A stretch of 60,564 bases of DNA from Phaeobacter sp. (GCF_022825805.1 NZ_JAJDWC010000051.1:1-60564), one strand, 5' to 3'; shown: positions 10,178 to 19,308, numbered from the stretch's first letter. The notes: generated by a model from the sequence alone, not told the origin. Numbers and translations: made by a program.

Positions 10178-10207
10178 AAACGCCTGCCGAATGCGGTGGG
10201 CGTTTTT
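10178..10207 (+). terminator. Rho-independent terminator after gshB
   Basis: The arms AACGCCTGCCG and CGGTGGGCGTT (with G-U wobbles), a 4-nt loop and a T5 tail lie 50 nt after the gshB stop. Confidence 0.7.
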
Positions 10208-10241
10208 GGTTCAGAACGGCTGCGCCAAGGCTGGCACCTGC

Positions 10242-11744
10242 TCAGGATGGGATCCGGAAACTCAACGCCTCGGCCACATGGGGGCGGCGAATATCCTGTT
10301 CTCCCGCCAGATCCGCAATGGTGCGGGCGACGCGCAACACCCGGTGATAGCCGCGCGCCGTCAGCCCAAAGCGGTCCGCCGCATGCAGCAACAGCGCGCG
10401 TCCCTCGCTGTCCGGTCCCGCGATCTCCTCCAGCAGCTTGCCCTCTGCATCCGCGTTTTGGCGCAACCCGCCATAGCCCTGATAACGCGCAGTTTGCACC
10501 TCCCGCGCGGTGGCCACCCGCTGCGCCACGCTGGCCGATCCCTCGCCATCGGCGGGCTGGTCGAGATCGGCAAAACCCACCGGCGGTACATCCACCCGCA
10601 GATCGAAGCGGTCCATCAAAGGGCCTGAAATGCGCCCCATGTAATCCTCCGCGCAGCGCGGTGCCCGGGCACAGGCGCGGGCCGGGTCGCTCAGCGCGCC
10701 GCATTTGCAGGGGTTCGCAGCGGCAACCAGCATGAACCGGCTCGGATAGCTCACATGGGCATTGGCGCGCGCCACATTGACCGATCCGGTTTCCAGCGGC
10801 TGGCGCAGTGTCTCCAGCACCGACCGGCTGAACTCCGGCAGCTCATCCAGAAACAGCACACCATTGTGGGCCAGGCTGATCTCTCCCGGCTGCGCCCGCC
10901 GCCCACCGCCGACAATCGCGGCCATCGACGCGGTGTGATGTGGCTCGCGAAACGGTCGGCTGCGGCACAGCCCACCGCTGTCGATCAATCCGCACAGCGA
11001 TTGGATCATGGATGTTTCCAGCGCCTCTGCCGCACTCAGCATCGGCAAAATCCCCGGCAGCCGGGCCGCGAGCATCGATTTGCCAGCGCCGGGTGCGCCC
11101 ACAAACAGCAGATGGTGCCGCCCGGCCGCGGCGATTTCCAGCGCGCGTTTGGCCCGTTCCTGCCCTTTCACATCGCGCAGGTCCTTGCAGCCGCGCGTAT
11201 CGATCACCTCTCCCGGTGTGGCGGGGGCAATGACGTTTTGGCCTGTGAAATGACGCACCACATCGCCCAGACTGTCCGCTCCGATCACCGTCGCCTCCGT
11301 GACCCAGGCCGCTTCCGCTCCGGACGCGCGTGGACACAACAACCGCCGGTCTTCGCTGGCAGCCGCCATTGCAGCGGGCAACGCGCCCACAACCGGCATT
11401 AGGCTGCCATCGAGGGACAGTTCCCCCAAGGCTATCGTATCTGATGCGGCCTCGGGCGGGACGATGTCGATGGCCGCGAGCAGGGCCAGCGCAATCGGCA
11501 GGTCGAAATGGCTGCCCTCTTTGGGCAGATCGGCAGGCGACATATTTACAGTGATGCGCCGGGCGGGCAGGGCGATCGACATCGCCGCAAAGGCCGCGCG
11601 CACCCGTTCGCGGGCTTCGCTCACGGCTTTGTCCGGCAGGCCGACAATCGAGAACGCAGGCAGGCCCGGGGCCACGGCGCATTGGACCTCCACCAGACGG
11701 GCATCGACCCCTTGAAAGGCCACCGTATATGCGCGTGAGATCAA
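10242..11744 (-). CDS. comM: YifB/ComM-type Mg-chelatase-like AAA+ ATPase
   Basis: A 500-aa protein with an N-terminal ChlI-like Lon-protease-fold domain (VEVQCAVAPGLPAFSIVGLPDKAV), a central AAA+ ATPase (Walker A FVGAPGAGKSMLA, Walker B GVLFLDELPEF) and a C-terminal Mg-chelatase domain with the Cys cluster AANPCKCGAL. ComM proteins are helicases that extend DNA strand exchange during natural transformation, so this is the likely role. I chose the TTG at 11744, which directly follows a strong GGGAGGGGAG site and gives the family N-terminus SRAYTVAFQGVDA; an ATG 15 codons upstream (11789) is possible. Confidence 0.93.
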   Translation of the reverse strand: MISRAYTVAFQGVDARLVEVQCAVAPGLPAFSIVGLPDKAVSEARERVRAAFAAMSIALPARRITVNMSPADLPKEGSHFDLPIALALLAAIDIVPPEAASDTIALGELSLDGSLMPVVGALPAAMAAASEDRRLLCPRASGAEAAWVTEATVIGADSLGDVVRHFTGQNVIAPATPGEVIDTRGCKDLRDVKGQERAKRALEIAAAGRHHLLFVGAPGAGKSMLAARLPGILPMLSAAEALETSMIQSLCGLIDSGGLCRSRPFREPHHTASMAAIVGGGRRAQPGEISLAHNGVLFLDELPEFSRSVLETLRQPLETGSVNVARANAHVSYPSRFMLVAAANPCKCGALSDPARACARAPRCAEDYMGRISGPLMDRFDLRVDVPPVGFADLDQPADGEGSASVAQRVATAREVQTARYQGYGGLRQNADAEGKLLEEIAGPDSEGRALLLHAADRFGLTARGYHRVLRVARTIADLAGEQDIRRPHVAEALSFRIPS

Positions 11745-12078
11745 GGCTCCCCTCCCTGTGGTGGATGGCCGTTCCGTAGTTGGGTCCATTGGTTGGATCC
11801 GCGGTTCGGAACGTGCCGTGGGGAGAGGCTTGGCAATCGTGGTTTCGGAGTCGTTAACGCCGCCAGGAATTTTCTGGGGATTTTCTGCGGATTTACGGTT
11901 TATTTACCGCATCCGTCTGGGAGGGCATGAGCCCACACCCATCAGATTGGACGCGTGATCCCAAGCGATGTGTTGATCCGGGCTCAGATCCACAGCGTGC
12001 ACACTCATCTGAGCCCGGGCTAATCCCAGGTCAATCTCAGGCTAATCCCAGGCTAATTTCGGGCCAATCCCAGCGAGA
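11745..12078. other. Intergenic region between comM and GST gene
   Basis: This 334-nt gap holds no supportable gene. It contains the comM start region, a long inverted repeat (11978-12018: arms ccgggctcagat and atctgagcccgg, 17-nt loop, no T-run) and a five-unit tandem repeat next to the GST stop codon. Confidence 0.7.
12020..12074. repeat. Degenerate tandem repeat, five 11-nt units
   Basis: The units are ctaatcccagg, tcaatctcagg, ctaatcccagg, ctaatttcggg and ccaatcccagc, arranged head to tail without gaps and ending 4 nt before the GST stop codon. The 11-nt period is about one DNA helical turn and is not a multiple of three. Confidence 0.85.
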
Positions 12079-12762
12079 TCACCCCAACTGCCAGGGGCGG
12101 TGCGGCAGATCCATCGGATAGGGGTCGTGGCCATAGCTGGTTTCGTCAATCCGCGCTTGCCAGGCCAGCAGGGCAGGATCTGACAGGGTTTGGCGACAAT
12201 AGGCCCGCAACCGCTCCGACACCGGCAGATCATACCCCACGATCCGCGCCGCCACCGGGGCATAAAACGCATCTGCCACGGAGTAGGCCCCAAACAGCCA
12301 GCCATCCTGCGATCCAGACACGGCACGAGCATGATCGAACAGGGTTTCGATCCGGGCTAGATCCGCGCGCACGGCGTCGGATGGAACAAACCCGTCATAG
12401 ATATGCGCCAGTTGCATCGGGCAGGCCTGACGCAGCGCCGCAAACCCGGACGCCATTTCCGCCACCAGCCAACGCGCTGTGGCCCGCGCCGCCGCATCTG
12501 CGGGCCAGAGGCCTGCATCGGGGTGGCGCTCTGCCAGGGTTTCAGCAATAGCAGCCGTTTCCCCAACCACGGTGCCGTCTGGCAGAACCAAGGTCGGCAG
12601 CAACCGGGCCGGCGCCAGAGAGGCCATCCGATCCGCCATCGTGCCCGAGAACATCTCGATCAGCGTGGCCTCATAAGGCAGGTTGAACTTTTCCAGCATC
12701 AGCCAGCCGCGCAGCGACCAGCTGGAATACTTGCGATCTCCGATATAAATTTGGTAAGTCAT
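12079..12762 (-). CDS. Glutathione S-transferase family protein
   Basis: This 227-aa soluble protein has an N-terminal thioredoxin-like GST domain (YQIYIGDRKYSSWSLRGWLML, with the SSWSLR segment at the glutathione-binding position; then LPTLVLPDGTVVGETAAIAETLA, the cis-Pro and ES/ET motif) and an all-helical C-terminal domain (FGAYSVADAFYAPVAARI). The YSSWSxR type occurs in a bacterial GST subfamily of unknown substrate. The ATG at 12762 was preferred over one 7 codons upstream because it matches the family N-terminus. Confidence 0.88.
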   Translation of the reverse strand: MTYQIYIGDRKYSSWSLRGWLMLEKFNLPYEATLIEMFSGTMADRMASLAPARLLPTLVLPDGTVVGETAAIAETLAERHPDAGLWPADAAARATARWLVAEMASGFAALRQACPMQLAHIYDGFVPSDAVRADLARIETLFDHARAVSGSQDGWLFGAYSVADAFYAPVAARIVGYDLPVSERLRAYCRQTLSDPALLAWQARIDETSYGHDPYPMDLPHRPWQLG

Positions 12763-12820
12763 AAGGGCAGTGTAGCGGCGCACGATATATTCTCATATTG
12801 AATATTTGTGGCCGAACCTA

Positions 12821-13426
12821 TCACGGAATGTGATTGATCTTACCGCTGCTCCAGCCGCGATCCCACCTCTCCCCCTGATGGCTCAACTCGGTGACCGACA
12901 GGTTGTCGATCCGGTGGGAAAACGCCTCTTCCGCGGTCAATTGCTCGGCCCGTTGGATCTGTGTCAGGATCTGGCCGAAATGGCCCACCACAACCAGCGT
13001 CTGGCCTCTGTGCTGTTCGATCAGCCGATTGATCGCGCCGTCCACTCGGGCGCAAACCGTGTTCCAGCTTTCGCCGCCGGGTGGGGCGACATCTCCGGGT
13101 GTTTCCCAATAGGCGCGGATGTGCTCTGGCGATTCCGCATCAATCTCGGCCCAGCTGCGCAGCTCCCAGGCACCAAAATGGATTTCCCGCAGATCCGGAT
13201 CATGGGCCAGACGCCTGCGTTGCCCCATGATGGCAGTCGCCGTATCCCGCGCCCGCGACAGATCGGATGACACCACGATGGCATCGCTGGGCAAATAGGC
13301 ATCCAGCCGCGCCAATGCGGCCGTATCAGACAGATCTGCGGGCAGATCAGACCAGCCGACCATGGTTTTTGCATGGGTTGGCCCGTGACGGATCAGGAAC
13401 AGGCGGGTGATCGCAGAGGGGGTCAT
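12821..13426 (-). CDS. Histidine phosphatase family protein, possible CobC-type phosphatase
   Basis: A 201-aa phosphoglycerate-mutase-fold phosphatase with the catalytic RHG motif (LFLIRHGPTH, His14), a second-arginine segment SSDLSRARDTA, the acid EIHFGAWE and the second histidine in VVVGHFG. Its ATG overlaps the stop of cobU by 4 nt. That coupling suggests it is the alpha-ribazole-phosphate phosphatase step of cobamide nucleotide-loop assembly, but the family is too broad to prove this from sequence. Confidence 0.85.
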   Translation of the reverse strand: MTPSAITRLFLIRHGPTHAKTMVGWSDLPADLSDTAALARLDAYLPSDAIVVSSDLSRARDTATAIMGQRRRLAHDPDLREIHFGAWELRSWAEIDAESPEHIRAYWETPGDVAPPGGESWNTVCARVDGAINRLIEQHRGQTLVVVGHFGQILTQIQRAEQLTAEEAFSHRIDNLSVTELSHQGERWDRGWSSGKINHIP

Positions 13427-13941
13427 AGCTGTCCTTTCAGAACATGGGGCAGACCAACGCTGACCTGCACAACGGTGTCAGCGGTCTGTGCCAGCAGGAT
13501 GTTCAGCCGACCCTGTGCCTCGCGAAACTGACGGGCCAGTTTGTTGTCGGGCACAATGCCCTGGCCGGTTTCATTGGTGACCACCACCACCTCAGCGGGG
13601 CAGATGGTCAGGGCCGCGATCAGATCGGCCTGCGCGCGCTCCAGATCGTGGTCGGCGAGCAGATGGTTCGACAGCCACATGGTGGCGCAATCCAACAGGC
13701 AGATGCTGTCGGCCGCCAAACCGGTCAGCACTGGGCCAAGATCCAGCGGCGCCTCGTGAGTGGTCCAGCACGCCCCGCGCTGCACCAGATGCCGCGCCAC
13801 CTTTGCCTGCATTTCGTCATCCCAGATCTGCGAGGTCGCAAGATAGACGCGCGGGCGCGCAGTCCCCAGGCAGAGCTGTTCCGCAAAGGCGGATTTGCCG
13901 GAGGCCGCGCCGCCAACAACAAGAGTGAGTTTTGAGGCCAC
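13423..13941 (-). CDS. cobU: Adenosylcobinamide kinase / adenosylcobinamide-phosphate guanylyltransferase
   Basis: Bifunctional enzyme that phosphorylates adenosylcobinamide and then transfers GMP to it, in B12 nucleotide-loop assembly. The 172-aa product starts with the P-loop LTLVVGGAASGKSAFAEQL and contains DDEMQAKVARHLVQRG (residues about 40-55, including the GMP-accepting His region), LLDCATMWLSN and VTNETGQGIVPDN. The GTG at 13941 gives the standard length; the frame continues to a TTG at 13998. No B12 riboswitch was recognised upstream. Confidence 0.93.
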   Translation of the reverse strand: MASKLTLVVGGAASGKSAFAEQLCLGTARPRVYLATSQIWDDEMQAKVARHLVQRGACWTTHEAPLDLGPVLTGLAADSICLLDCATMWLSNHLLADHDLERAQADLIAALTICPAEVVVVTNETGQGIVPDNKLARQFREAQGRLNILLAQTADTVVQVSVGLPHVLKGQL

Positions 13942-14422
13942 GTACAGGATCCCATCAATTGCCGCTGTGATGGGACGCTTTGATCGCGGTCCCGCCAAGG
14001 CAGCATAGCGCGGCGGCTTGGATCGGCAACGGCCTTTGGCGCGGCGATCATGACGGCGGCCATCATGGCAGGTGTCGTGGTCAGCATCACGACACAGACC
14101 AGAACAGACATGATAGCAGGGCCGACTCTAGTCATAGGTGCTGGTGGCGTCATGTTCGCAACATATGGGAGTAATAAAATGCCCAACGAGCACCCCTCAT
14201 GGCAATAAAATGACTTTCAGAGTGATTTTTTTTCGAAAATCGACACAGCCAAGCACAGGCCGAAATAGCGCATCCAAAGCAATGGGTTACGGTTTTCACT
14301 CGCTCAGACCCTGCTCTGTAACACGCCTCTGTGATCGCTAAATATGGAATTTTTTTGCTGAATTACTGATCCGAACCCGTGGACTGCCCGTATCATAGGA
14401 AAATCATCCACGGGGAAGACTA
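13942..14422. other. Intergenic region upstream of rpoH2
   Basis: A 481-nt gap between divergently read cobU and rpoH2. It is locally AT-rich at 14165-14350 and carries the putative ECF promoter at 14367-14396. Short open frames on both strands have no recognisable product and were not accepted as genes. Confidence 0.6.
14367..14396 (+). promoter_or_regulatory. Putative RpoE (ECF sigma) promoter of rpoH2
   Basis: The -35-like TGATCC (14367-14372), an 18-nt spacer and a -10-like TATCAT (14391-14396) end 26 nt before the rpoH2 ATG. In Rhodobacter sphaeroides rpoHII is under the singlet-oxygen sigma factor RpoE, whose promoters use a TGATCC-type -35; the match supports the same circuit here. 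Confidence 0.6.
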
Positions 14423-15301
14423 ATGGCTCTTGATACCATAATCGAAAACCCGCTGCCCAAACGGGCGATGAAGGCGGAATTGCTGGATTCAGACACGGAA
14501 TTGCAACTGGCTTATGCGTGGCGCGACGACCGTGACGTCGAGGCGCTGCACCGATTGATCAATGCCTATATGCGGCTTGCTATTTCGATGGCGTCGAAAT
14601 TCCGCCGCTATGGCGCACCGATGAATGACCTCATCCAAGAGGCCGGGCTCGGCCTGATGAAGGCCGCAGATAAATTCGATCCCGACCGCGGCGTGCGGTT
14701 CTCCACCTATGCGGTGTGGTGGATCAAGGCATCGATCCAGGATTATGTGATGCGCAACTGGTCGATGGTGCGAACCGGCTCCACCTCGTCGCAGAAGTCG
14801 CTGTTTTTCAACATGCGCCGGGTGCAAGCCCAGCTGGAGCGCGAGGCGCACACCAGCGGCATCGAACTGGACCAGCACCAGCTGCATCAGCAGATCGCCA
14901 CCGAAATCGGCGTGCCGCTGCGGGATGTGCAGATGATGGATGGTCGTCTGTCTGGCGCGGACTTTTCGCTCAACGCGGTGCAATCCGCCGAGGAAGAGGG
15001 CCGCGAATGGATCGAAGCACTGGAAGACGACAGTGCTCAGGCCGCCGAACTGGTCGAAGAAGATCACGACACGCAGCAGCTGCGCACCTGGCTGGTGGAG
15101 GCGATGCAGGCGTTGAACGAACGCGAACGCTTCATCATCACCGAACGCAAACTGCGGGAAAAGCCCCGCACGCTGGAAAGCCTCGGCACCGAACTTGGTC
15201 TCTCTAAGGAACGGGTCCGCCAGCTGGAGGCTGGGGCCTTCCAGAAAATGCGCAAATCGCTGGAAAACTGTTCCCGCGAGGTTCAGAACTTCCTGCTCTG
15301 A
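14423..15301 (+). CDS. rpoH2: RNA polymerase sigma-32-type factor, RpoHII class
   Basis: Alternative sigma factor of 292 aa. It has region 2 (LINAYMRLAISMASKFRRYGAPMNDLIQEAGLGLM, residues about 45-80, with the -10 recognition segment FSTYAVWWIKASIQDYVMRNWSMVR), the RpoH box (SSQKSLFFNMRR, about 122-134) and region 4 (LESLGTELGLSKERVRQLE, about 253-271). The N-terminus MALDTIIEN...MKAELLDSDTEL is of the alphaproteobacterial RpoHII type rather than RpoHI. Known RpoHII proteins drive oxidative and singlet-oxygen defence, including glutathione-related genes. An ECF-type promoter lies upstream and a terminator downstream. Confidence 0.93.
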   Translation: MALDTIIENPLPKRAMKAELLDSDTELQLAYAWRDDRDVEALHRLINAYMRLAISMASKFRRYGAPMNDLIQEAGLGLMKAADKFDPDRGVRFSTYAVWWIKASIQDYVMRNWSMVRTGSTSSQKSLFFNMRRVQAQLEREAHTSGIELDQHQLHQQIATEIGVPLRDVQMMDGRLSGADFSLNAVQSAEEEGREWIEALEDDSAQAAELVEEDHDTQQLRTWLVEAMQALNERERFIITERKLREKPRTLESLGTELGLSKERVRQLEAGAFQKMRKSLENCSREVQNFLL

Positions 15302-15328
15302 CTCCCCCACTCGTCATGAGCATTTCAA

Positions 15329-15358
15329 AGCGCGTCCTCCCCCGGGACGCGCTTTTTT
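15329..15358 (+). terminator. Rho-independent terminator after rpoH2
   Basis: The arms AGCGCGTCC and GGACGCGCT with a 7-nt loop are followed by T6, starting 28 nt after the rpoH2 stop. Confidence 0.9.
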
Positions 15359-15475
15359 CGTGGTCGTCTCCTGCAGCAGTGCAAAGGCCATTCCCTCTCG
15401 CTCCCTCGCACAGTAAGCTGGCGCGCAACACAGACGCGCAACGCTGTTGCGCAACATTGGCGCAAGGATAGGTAA

Positions 15476-16678
15476 ATGCTGGCCAATAAACGTATTCTCC
15501 TGATCATTGGCGGGGGCATTGCGGCCTATAAATCCCTCGAACTGATCCGCAGACTGCAAGATCAAGGCGCCGAGGTGGTGCCGGTGCTGACCCAGGCAGG
15601 CGAGGCGTTTGTGACGCCTTTGTCGGTCTCCGCGCTGGCCGGGCAGGCGGTCCACCGGGATCTGTTTGATCTCACTGCAGAGGCAGAGATGGGCCACATC
15701 CAATTGTCCCGCAGCGCCGATCTGCTGGTGGTGGCACCGGCGACAGCGGATTTGATGGCGAAAATGGCAAATGGCCATGCCAACGATCTGGCCTCCACGC
15801 TCTTGCTGGCGACGGACACACCAGTGCTGCTGGCCCCGGCGATGAATGTGCGCATGTGGGAGCATCCCGCCACGCAACGCAATCTGGCCACGCTGCGCGC
15901 TGATGGCGTGGCCTGCGTCGGCCCGGACGAGGGCAGCATGGCCTGCGGTGAATTTGGCCCTGGCCGCCTGGCCGAGCCCGAGGCGATTGTGCAGGCCATC
16001 CTGGCAAAACTTGCCGATGGCCCGCTGAAAGGCCGTCGTATCCTGCTGACATCGGGGCCAACCCACGAACCGATTGATCCGGTGCGCTACATCGCCAACC
16101 GATCCTCCGGGGCGCAGGGCACTGCACTGGCGCGGGCGCTGCGCGATCTCGGGGCAGAGGTGGTTTTTGTCACCGGGCCTGCCAGCGTTGCCCCGCCCGA
16201 CGGCGTGCAAACCGTGCCAGTGGAAACCGCGCAGCAGATGGCCGATGCAGTAGCCGCAGCCTTGCCCGCTGATGCGGCGGTCTTTGCCGCTGCGGTGGCG
16301 GATTGGCGGGTCACCAGCGCCTCTGACCGCAAGCTGAAGAAATCCAAGGATGGCCTGCCGGTGATGGAGTTTGCCGAAAACCCCGACATCCTCAAAACCG
16401 TTGCGCATCTGGACAAGGGCCGCCCCGGTCTGGTGGTCGGATTTGCGGCCGAAACCAACGATGTGGTCGAAAACGCCACCGCAAAACGGCTGCGCAAAGG
16501 CTGCGATTGGATTGTTGCCAATGATGTGTCTCCGGCCACCGGCATCATGGGCGGGCGCGAAAACGCGGTCACATTGATATCAGAGGACGGCGCGGAAAGC
16601 TGGCCGCGCATGGACAAGGACGCTGTTGCCCGCAAACTGGCCGACCGCATTGCACAGGCTCTGGCAGCTGCGGGCTGA
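15476..16678 (+). CDS. coaBC: Bifunctional phosphopantothenoylcysteine decarboxylase / phosphopantothenate--cysteine ligase
   Basis: Two-domain coenzyme A biosynthesis enzyme, 400 aa. The N-terminal FMN-dependent CoaC domain has [37 protein letters not shown] and the catalytic-Cys segment [15 protein letters not shown] (residues about 152-166). The C-terminal CoaB domain starts at about 185 ([26 protein letters not shown]) and contains AAVADWRV and VGFAAETND. It heads a likely coaBC-dut-moeB-like unit in which dut and the adenylyltransferase overlap. Confidence 0.96.
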   Translation: MLANKRILLIIGGGIAAYKSLELIRRLQDQGAEVVPVLTQAGEAFVTPLSVSALAGQAVHRDLFDLTAEAEMGHIQLSRSADLLVVAPATADLMAKMANGHANDLASTLLLATDTPVLLAPAMNVRMWEHPATQRNLATLRADGVACVGPDEGSMACGEFGPGRLAEPEAIVQAILAKLADGPLKGRRILLTSGPTHEPIDPVRYIANRSSGAQGTALARALRDLGAEVVFVTGPASVAPPDGVQTVPVETAQQMADAVAAALPADAAVFAAAVADWRVTSASDRKLKKSKDGLPVMEFAENPDILKTVAHLDKGRPGLVVGFAAETNDVVENATAKRLRKGCDWIVANDVSPATGIMGGRENAVTLISEDGAESWPRMDKDAVARKLADRIAQALAAAG

Positions 16679-16707
16679 ACTGGCGGGCTGATCTGCTGCG
16701 CCGCCAA

Positions 16708-16764
16708 GGGGCCATGAGACAGCACCGAAGAGACACGACCAAAGAGACGAAACGGGCACGAGAC
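16708..16764. repeat. Degenerate tandem repeat abutting the dut start codon
   Basis: Four units of 13-16 nt all end in gagac: ggggccatgagac, agcaccgaagagac, acgaccaaagagac and gaaacgggcacgagac. The last unit runs directly into the dut ATG and so provides its purine-rich ribosome-binding region. Confidence 0.7.
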
Positions 16765-17232
16765 ATGGAACAACACAGGGTCGACATTCGCATAACCTAC
16801 GATGAGGCCGCCGACCGGAGTGTTGCCTTGCCCGCCTATCAAACGGCAGAGGCCGCAGGCGCGGACCTGCGCGCCAATTTCCCGGACCGCGGAGAGGTGA
16901 CACTGGCCCCCGGCGCGCGGCTGCTGGTGCCCACCGGCCTGCGGCTCGAAATTCCGCGCGGCTATGAGGTGCAGATCCGTCCGCGTTCGGGTCTGGCACT
17001 GAAACATGGCATCACGCTCCCCAATGCGCCCGGCACCATCGATAGCGACTATCGCGGCCCGCTGGGGGTGATCGTGATGAACGCAGGGCAGCAGGACTTT
17101 GTCATCCGCCACGCAGATCGGATCGCCCAGATGGTTGTTGCGCCGGTTATTCAGGCTAGCTTCCACGTGGTTGACACATTGACCGCCACCGACAGGGGAT
17201 CGGGCGGCTTCGGATCCACGGGGCAAAGCTGA
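16765..17232 (+). CDS. dut: dUTP diphosphatase
   Basis: Trimeric dUTPase of 155 aa that hydrolyses dUTP to dUMP and keeps uracil out of DNA. The family motifs appear in order: AGADLRANF (motif 1), [10 protein letters not shown] (motif 2), [17 protein letters not shown] (motif 3), GDRIAQMVV-like [10 protein letters not shown] (motif 4) and [10 protein letters not shown] (motif 5). The ATG at 16765 gives the standard length; the frame is open 17 codons further up through the repeat. The stop overlaps the next gene's ATG by 1 nt. Confidence 0.96.
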   Translation: MEQHRVDIRITYDEAADRSVALPAYQTAEAAGADLRANFPDRGEVTLAPGARLLVPTGLRLEIPRGYEVQIRPRSGLALKHGITLPNAPGTIDSDYRGPLGVIVMNAGQQDFVIRHADRIAQMVVAPVIQASFHVVDTLTATDRGSGGFGSTGQS

Positions 17233-18350
17233 TGCTATCTATCTTTATTTTGGCCGGGCTGATCTGGTGGCTTGGCCGCTATCTCGGCTTTGGGCGGCAA
17301 CTGCGGTTGAGCCTGCTGGCGCTGCTGTATCTCGCGATGATTGCGATCCAGCTGACCCTGCCAGAAGGCACCCCCTTGCGCGAAAACACAGGCGGTTCCG
17401 TGGCCCCATGGCTGATGCTGGCGGGCGCTGTTGCGTTGATCGTCGCGTACCGCCACCTGCTGCGCCGCCTGCGCCAGCGGGCCCAACCTGACGAGGACGC
17501 GGCCACCGATGCGCCCGCACAGCCCGGCCGCTTTTCGGAAACAGAACTGTCGCGATATGCCCGCCATATCGTTCTGCGCGAATTGGGCGGGCCGGGTCAG
17601 AAAAAACTCCGCCAGGCCAAGGTGCTGGTCATAGGGGCCGGGGGACTGGGCGCGCCTGCGCTGCAATATCTGGCGGCAGCCGGGGTCGGGACCATTGGCG
17701 TGATCGATGATGATGTGGTCGAAAACGCCAATCTGCAACGGCAGGTGATCCACCGTGATCAGGATATCGGCATCCCCAAGGTGTTTTCGGCCCAGGCCGC
17801 GATGGAGGCGCAAAACCCCTTCATCACGGTGCGCCCCTATCACCGTCGCCTGACAGAGGACATCGCCCGTGATCTGTTTGCCGACTACGATCTGATCCTG
17901 GATGGCTGCGACAATTTCGAGACCCGCTACCTGGCCAATCGCACGGCGGTGGCCTTGGGCAAGCCGCTGATTTCCGGGGCATTGTCCCAGTGGGAGGGGC
18001 AGATTTCGCTGTTTCAACCCGGGCAGAGCGGCCCCTGTTACCAATGTATCTTCCCCGAGGCTCCGGCCCCCGGTCTTGCGCCCAGCTGCTCCGAAGCCGG
18101 GGTTGTTGGCCCGCTGCCGGGTGTGGTCGGCTCCATGATGGCGCTGGAAGCGATCAAAGCGATCAGCGGCGCGGGGCAGACCCTGCGCGGTGAGATGCTG
18201 ATTTATGACGGTCTTTATGCCGAAAGCCGCAAGATCAGCCTCAGCGCGCGTAGCGATTGCCCGGTCTGCGGCACGGCGGCAGACACAGACACACCGCCCG
18301 AGGTGCCGCCCGCATCACAATCCACACCACCATCCACCGCATCCGCCTGA
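17232..18350 (+). CDS. Membrane-anchored MoeB/ThiF-like adenylyltransferase
   Basis: E1-like enzyme of 372 aa. Residues about 1-80 form two or three membrane helices (LSIFILAGLIWWLGRYL, LSLLALLYLAMIAIQLTL, PWLMLAGAVALIVAYRHLL), which soluble MoeB and ThiF lack. From about residue 103 comes the E1 domain: SRYARHIVLRELGGPGQKKL, VLVIGAGGLGAPALQYLAAAG for ATP, the substrate Asp in LILDGCDNFETRY, and zinc Cys pairs CYQC and CPVC. MoeB adenylates the MoaD C-terminus for molybdopterin, ThiF does so for ThiS. No sulfur-carrier gene lies nearby, so the partner is unknown. The ATG overlaps the dut stop. Confidence 0.9.
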   Translation: MLSIFILAGLIWWLGRYLGFGRQLRLSLLALLYLAMIAIQLTLPEGTPLRENTGGSVAPWLMLAGAVALIVAYRHLLRRLRQRAQPDEDAATDAPAQPGRFSETELSRYARHIVLRELGGPGQKKLRQAKVLVIGAGGLGAPALQYLAAAGVGTIGVIDDDVVENANLQRQVIHRDQDIGIPKVFSAQAAMEAQNPFITVRPYHRRLTEDIARDLFADYDLILDGCDNFETRYLANRTAVALGKPLISGALSQWEGQISLFQPGQSGPCYQCIFPEAPAPGLAPSCSEAGVVGPLPGVVGSMMALEAIKAISGAGQTLRGEMLIYDGLYAESRKISLSARSDCPVCGTAADTDTPPEVPPASQSTPPSTASA

Positions 18351-18472
18351 TGCGGCCCTGACCACCAAATAGAGCCCTGCATCTGGCCTTTAGCTGGCGT
18401 TTGTCCCATGTTCGAGACGCGCGACGATTTAGGCCACGGACCCCAACGAGGGCTCAACAGAGGAGAGACACC

Positions 18473-19282
18473 ATGACATTTGTTGCAAACTGCGCCGCCA
18501 CGCTAACGGCGGCCACATTGGGTTTGGCCACGCTGACCAGCGCCGCATCAGCGGCGGATCTGCCCAATCTGGATGGACGCGAAGTGGTGGTTTCGGTCGA
18601 AAACGCCTATCCCCCCCTGCAGTTCGTGGATCCCGCCACCGGGGCCGCGATCGGTTGGGAATACGATGCCATGGCCGAGATCGCAGAGCGTATCAACATC
18701 ACCGTGGTCTATGAAACCACCAGCTGGGACGCGATGATCCCGGCGGTCAGCGACGGTCAATTCGATCTGGGCATGACCGGCATCACCATCCGGGAAGACC
18801 GCAAGGAGAAGGTCGATTTCTCTGACAAATATCTGACCTCGCAGATGCGGATGATCGTGGCGGGTGATGAAACCCGTTTTGACGACGCCGCGAGCTTTGC
18901 CGCCAACGCAGATCTCTTGGCCGGTGCTCAGCCCGGCACCACGCCATTTTATGTCACCGTCTATGACATTCTTGATGGCGATGAAGCCAACCCCCGCATC
19001 AAACTGTTTGAAACCTTTGGCGCTGCGATCCAGGCGCTGCGCACCGGTGACGTTGATCTGGCGCTCTCTGACAGCACTGCCGCCAACGGTTACGTGCAGG
19101 CGTCTGATGGGGCGCTGAAAATCGTTGGCGCGCCGCTCGGCACCGAAGACTTCGGGTTCATTTTCCCCAAGGGCAGCGATTTGGTCGCGCCGATCAACGC
19201 GGCAATCGCCTCGATGGAGGCCGACGGCACGTTGGACGCGCTGAACACCAAGTGGTTCCTGGAATATAAACTCGGCGGCTGA
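18473..19282 (+). CDS. Amino-acid ABC transporter substrate-binding protein
   Basis: Secreted solute-binding protein of family 3, 269 aa. A signal peptide (residues 1-27, ending AASA-ADL) precedes the type II periplasmic-binding fold with [67 protein letters not shown] split over residues about 84-118, and a C-terminal DALNTKWFL. This is typical of polar or basic amino-acid or opine binders. The ATG at 18473 follows GAGGAGA. A hairpin separates it from the permease gene. Confidence 0.92.
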   Translation: MTFVANCAATLTAATLGLATLTSAASAADLPNLDGREVVVSVENAYPPLQFVDPATGAAIGWEYDAMAEIAERINITVVYETTSWDAMIPAVSDGQFDLGMTGITIREDRKEKVDFSDKYLTSQMRMIVAGDETRFDDAASFAANADLLAGAQPGTTPFYVTVYDILDGDEANPRIKLFETFGAAIQALRTGDVDLALSDSTAANGYVQASDGALKIVGAPLGTEDFGFIFPKGSDLVAPINAAIASMEADGTLDALNTKWFLEYKLGG

Positions 19283-19308
19283 TCACGCAGCCTGCGTTTG
19301 ATGTGGCT

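Noticed and set aside
11978-12018. Perfect 12-bp inverted repeat with 17-nt loop as a terminator or operator
   Set aside because: It has no T-run for termination and is not at a promoter of known design. It is recorded as part of the gap only.
13725-14186. Minus-strand frame with hydrophobic stretch upstream of and overlapping cobU
   Set aside because: It overlaps the start of cobU out of frame, shows no ribosome site or family features, and its hydrophobic part looks compositional.
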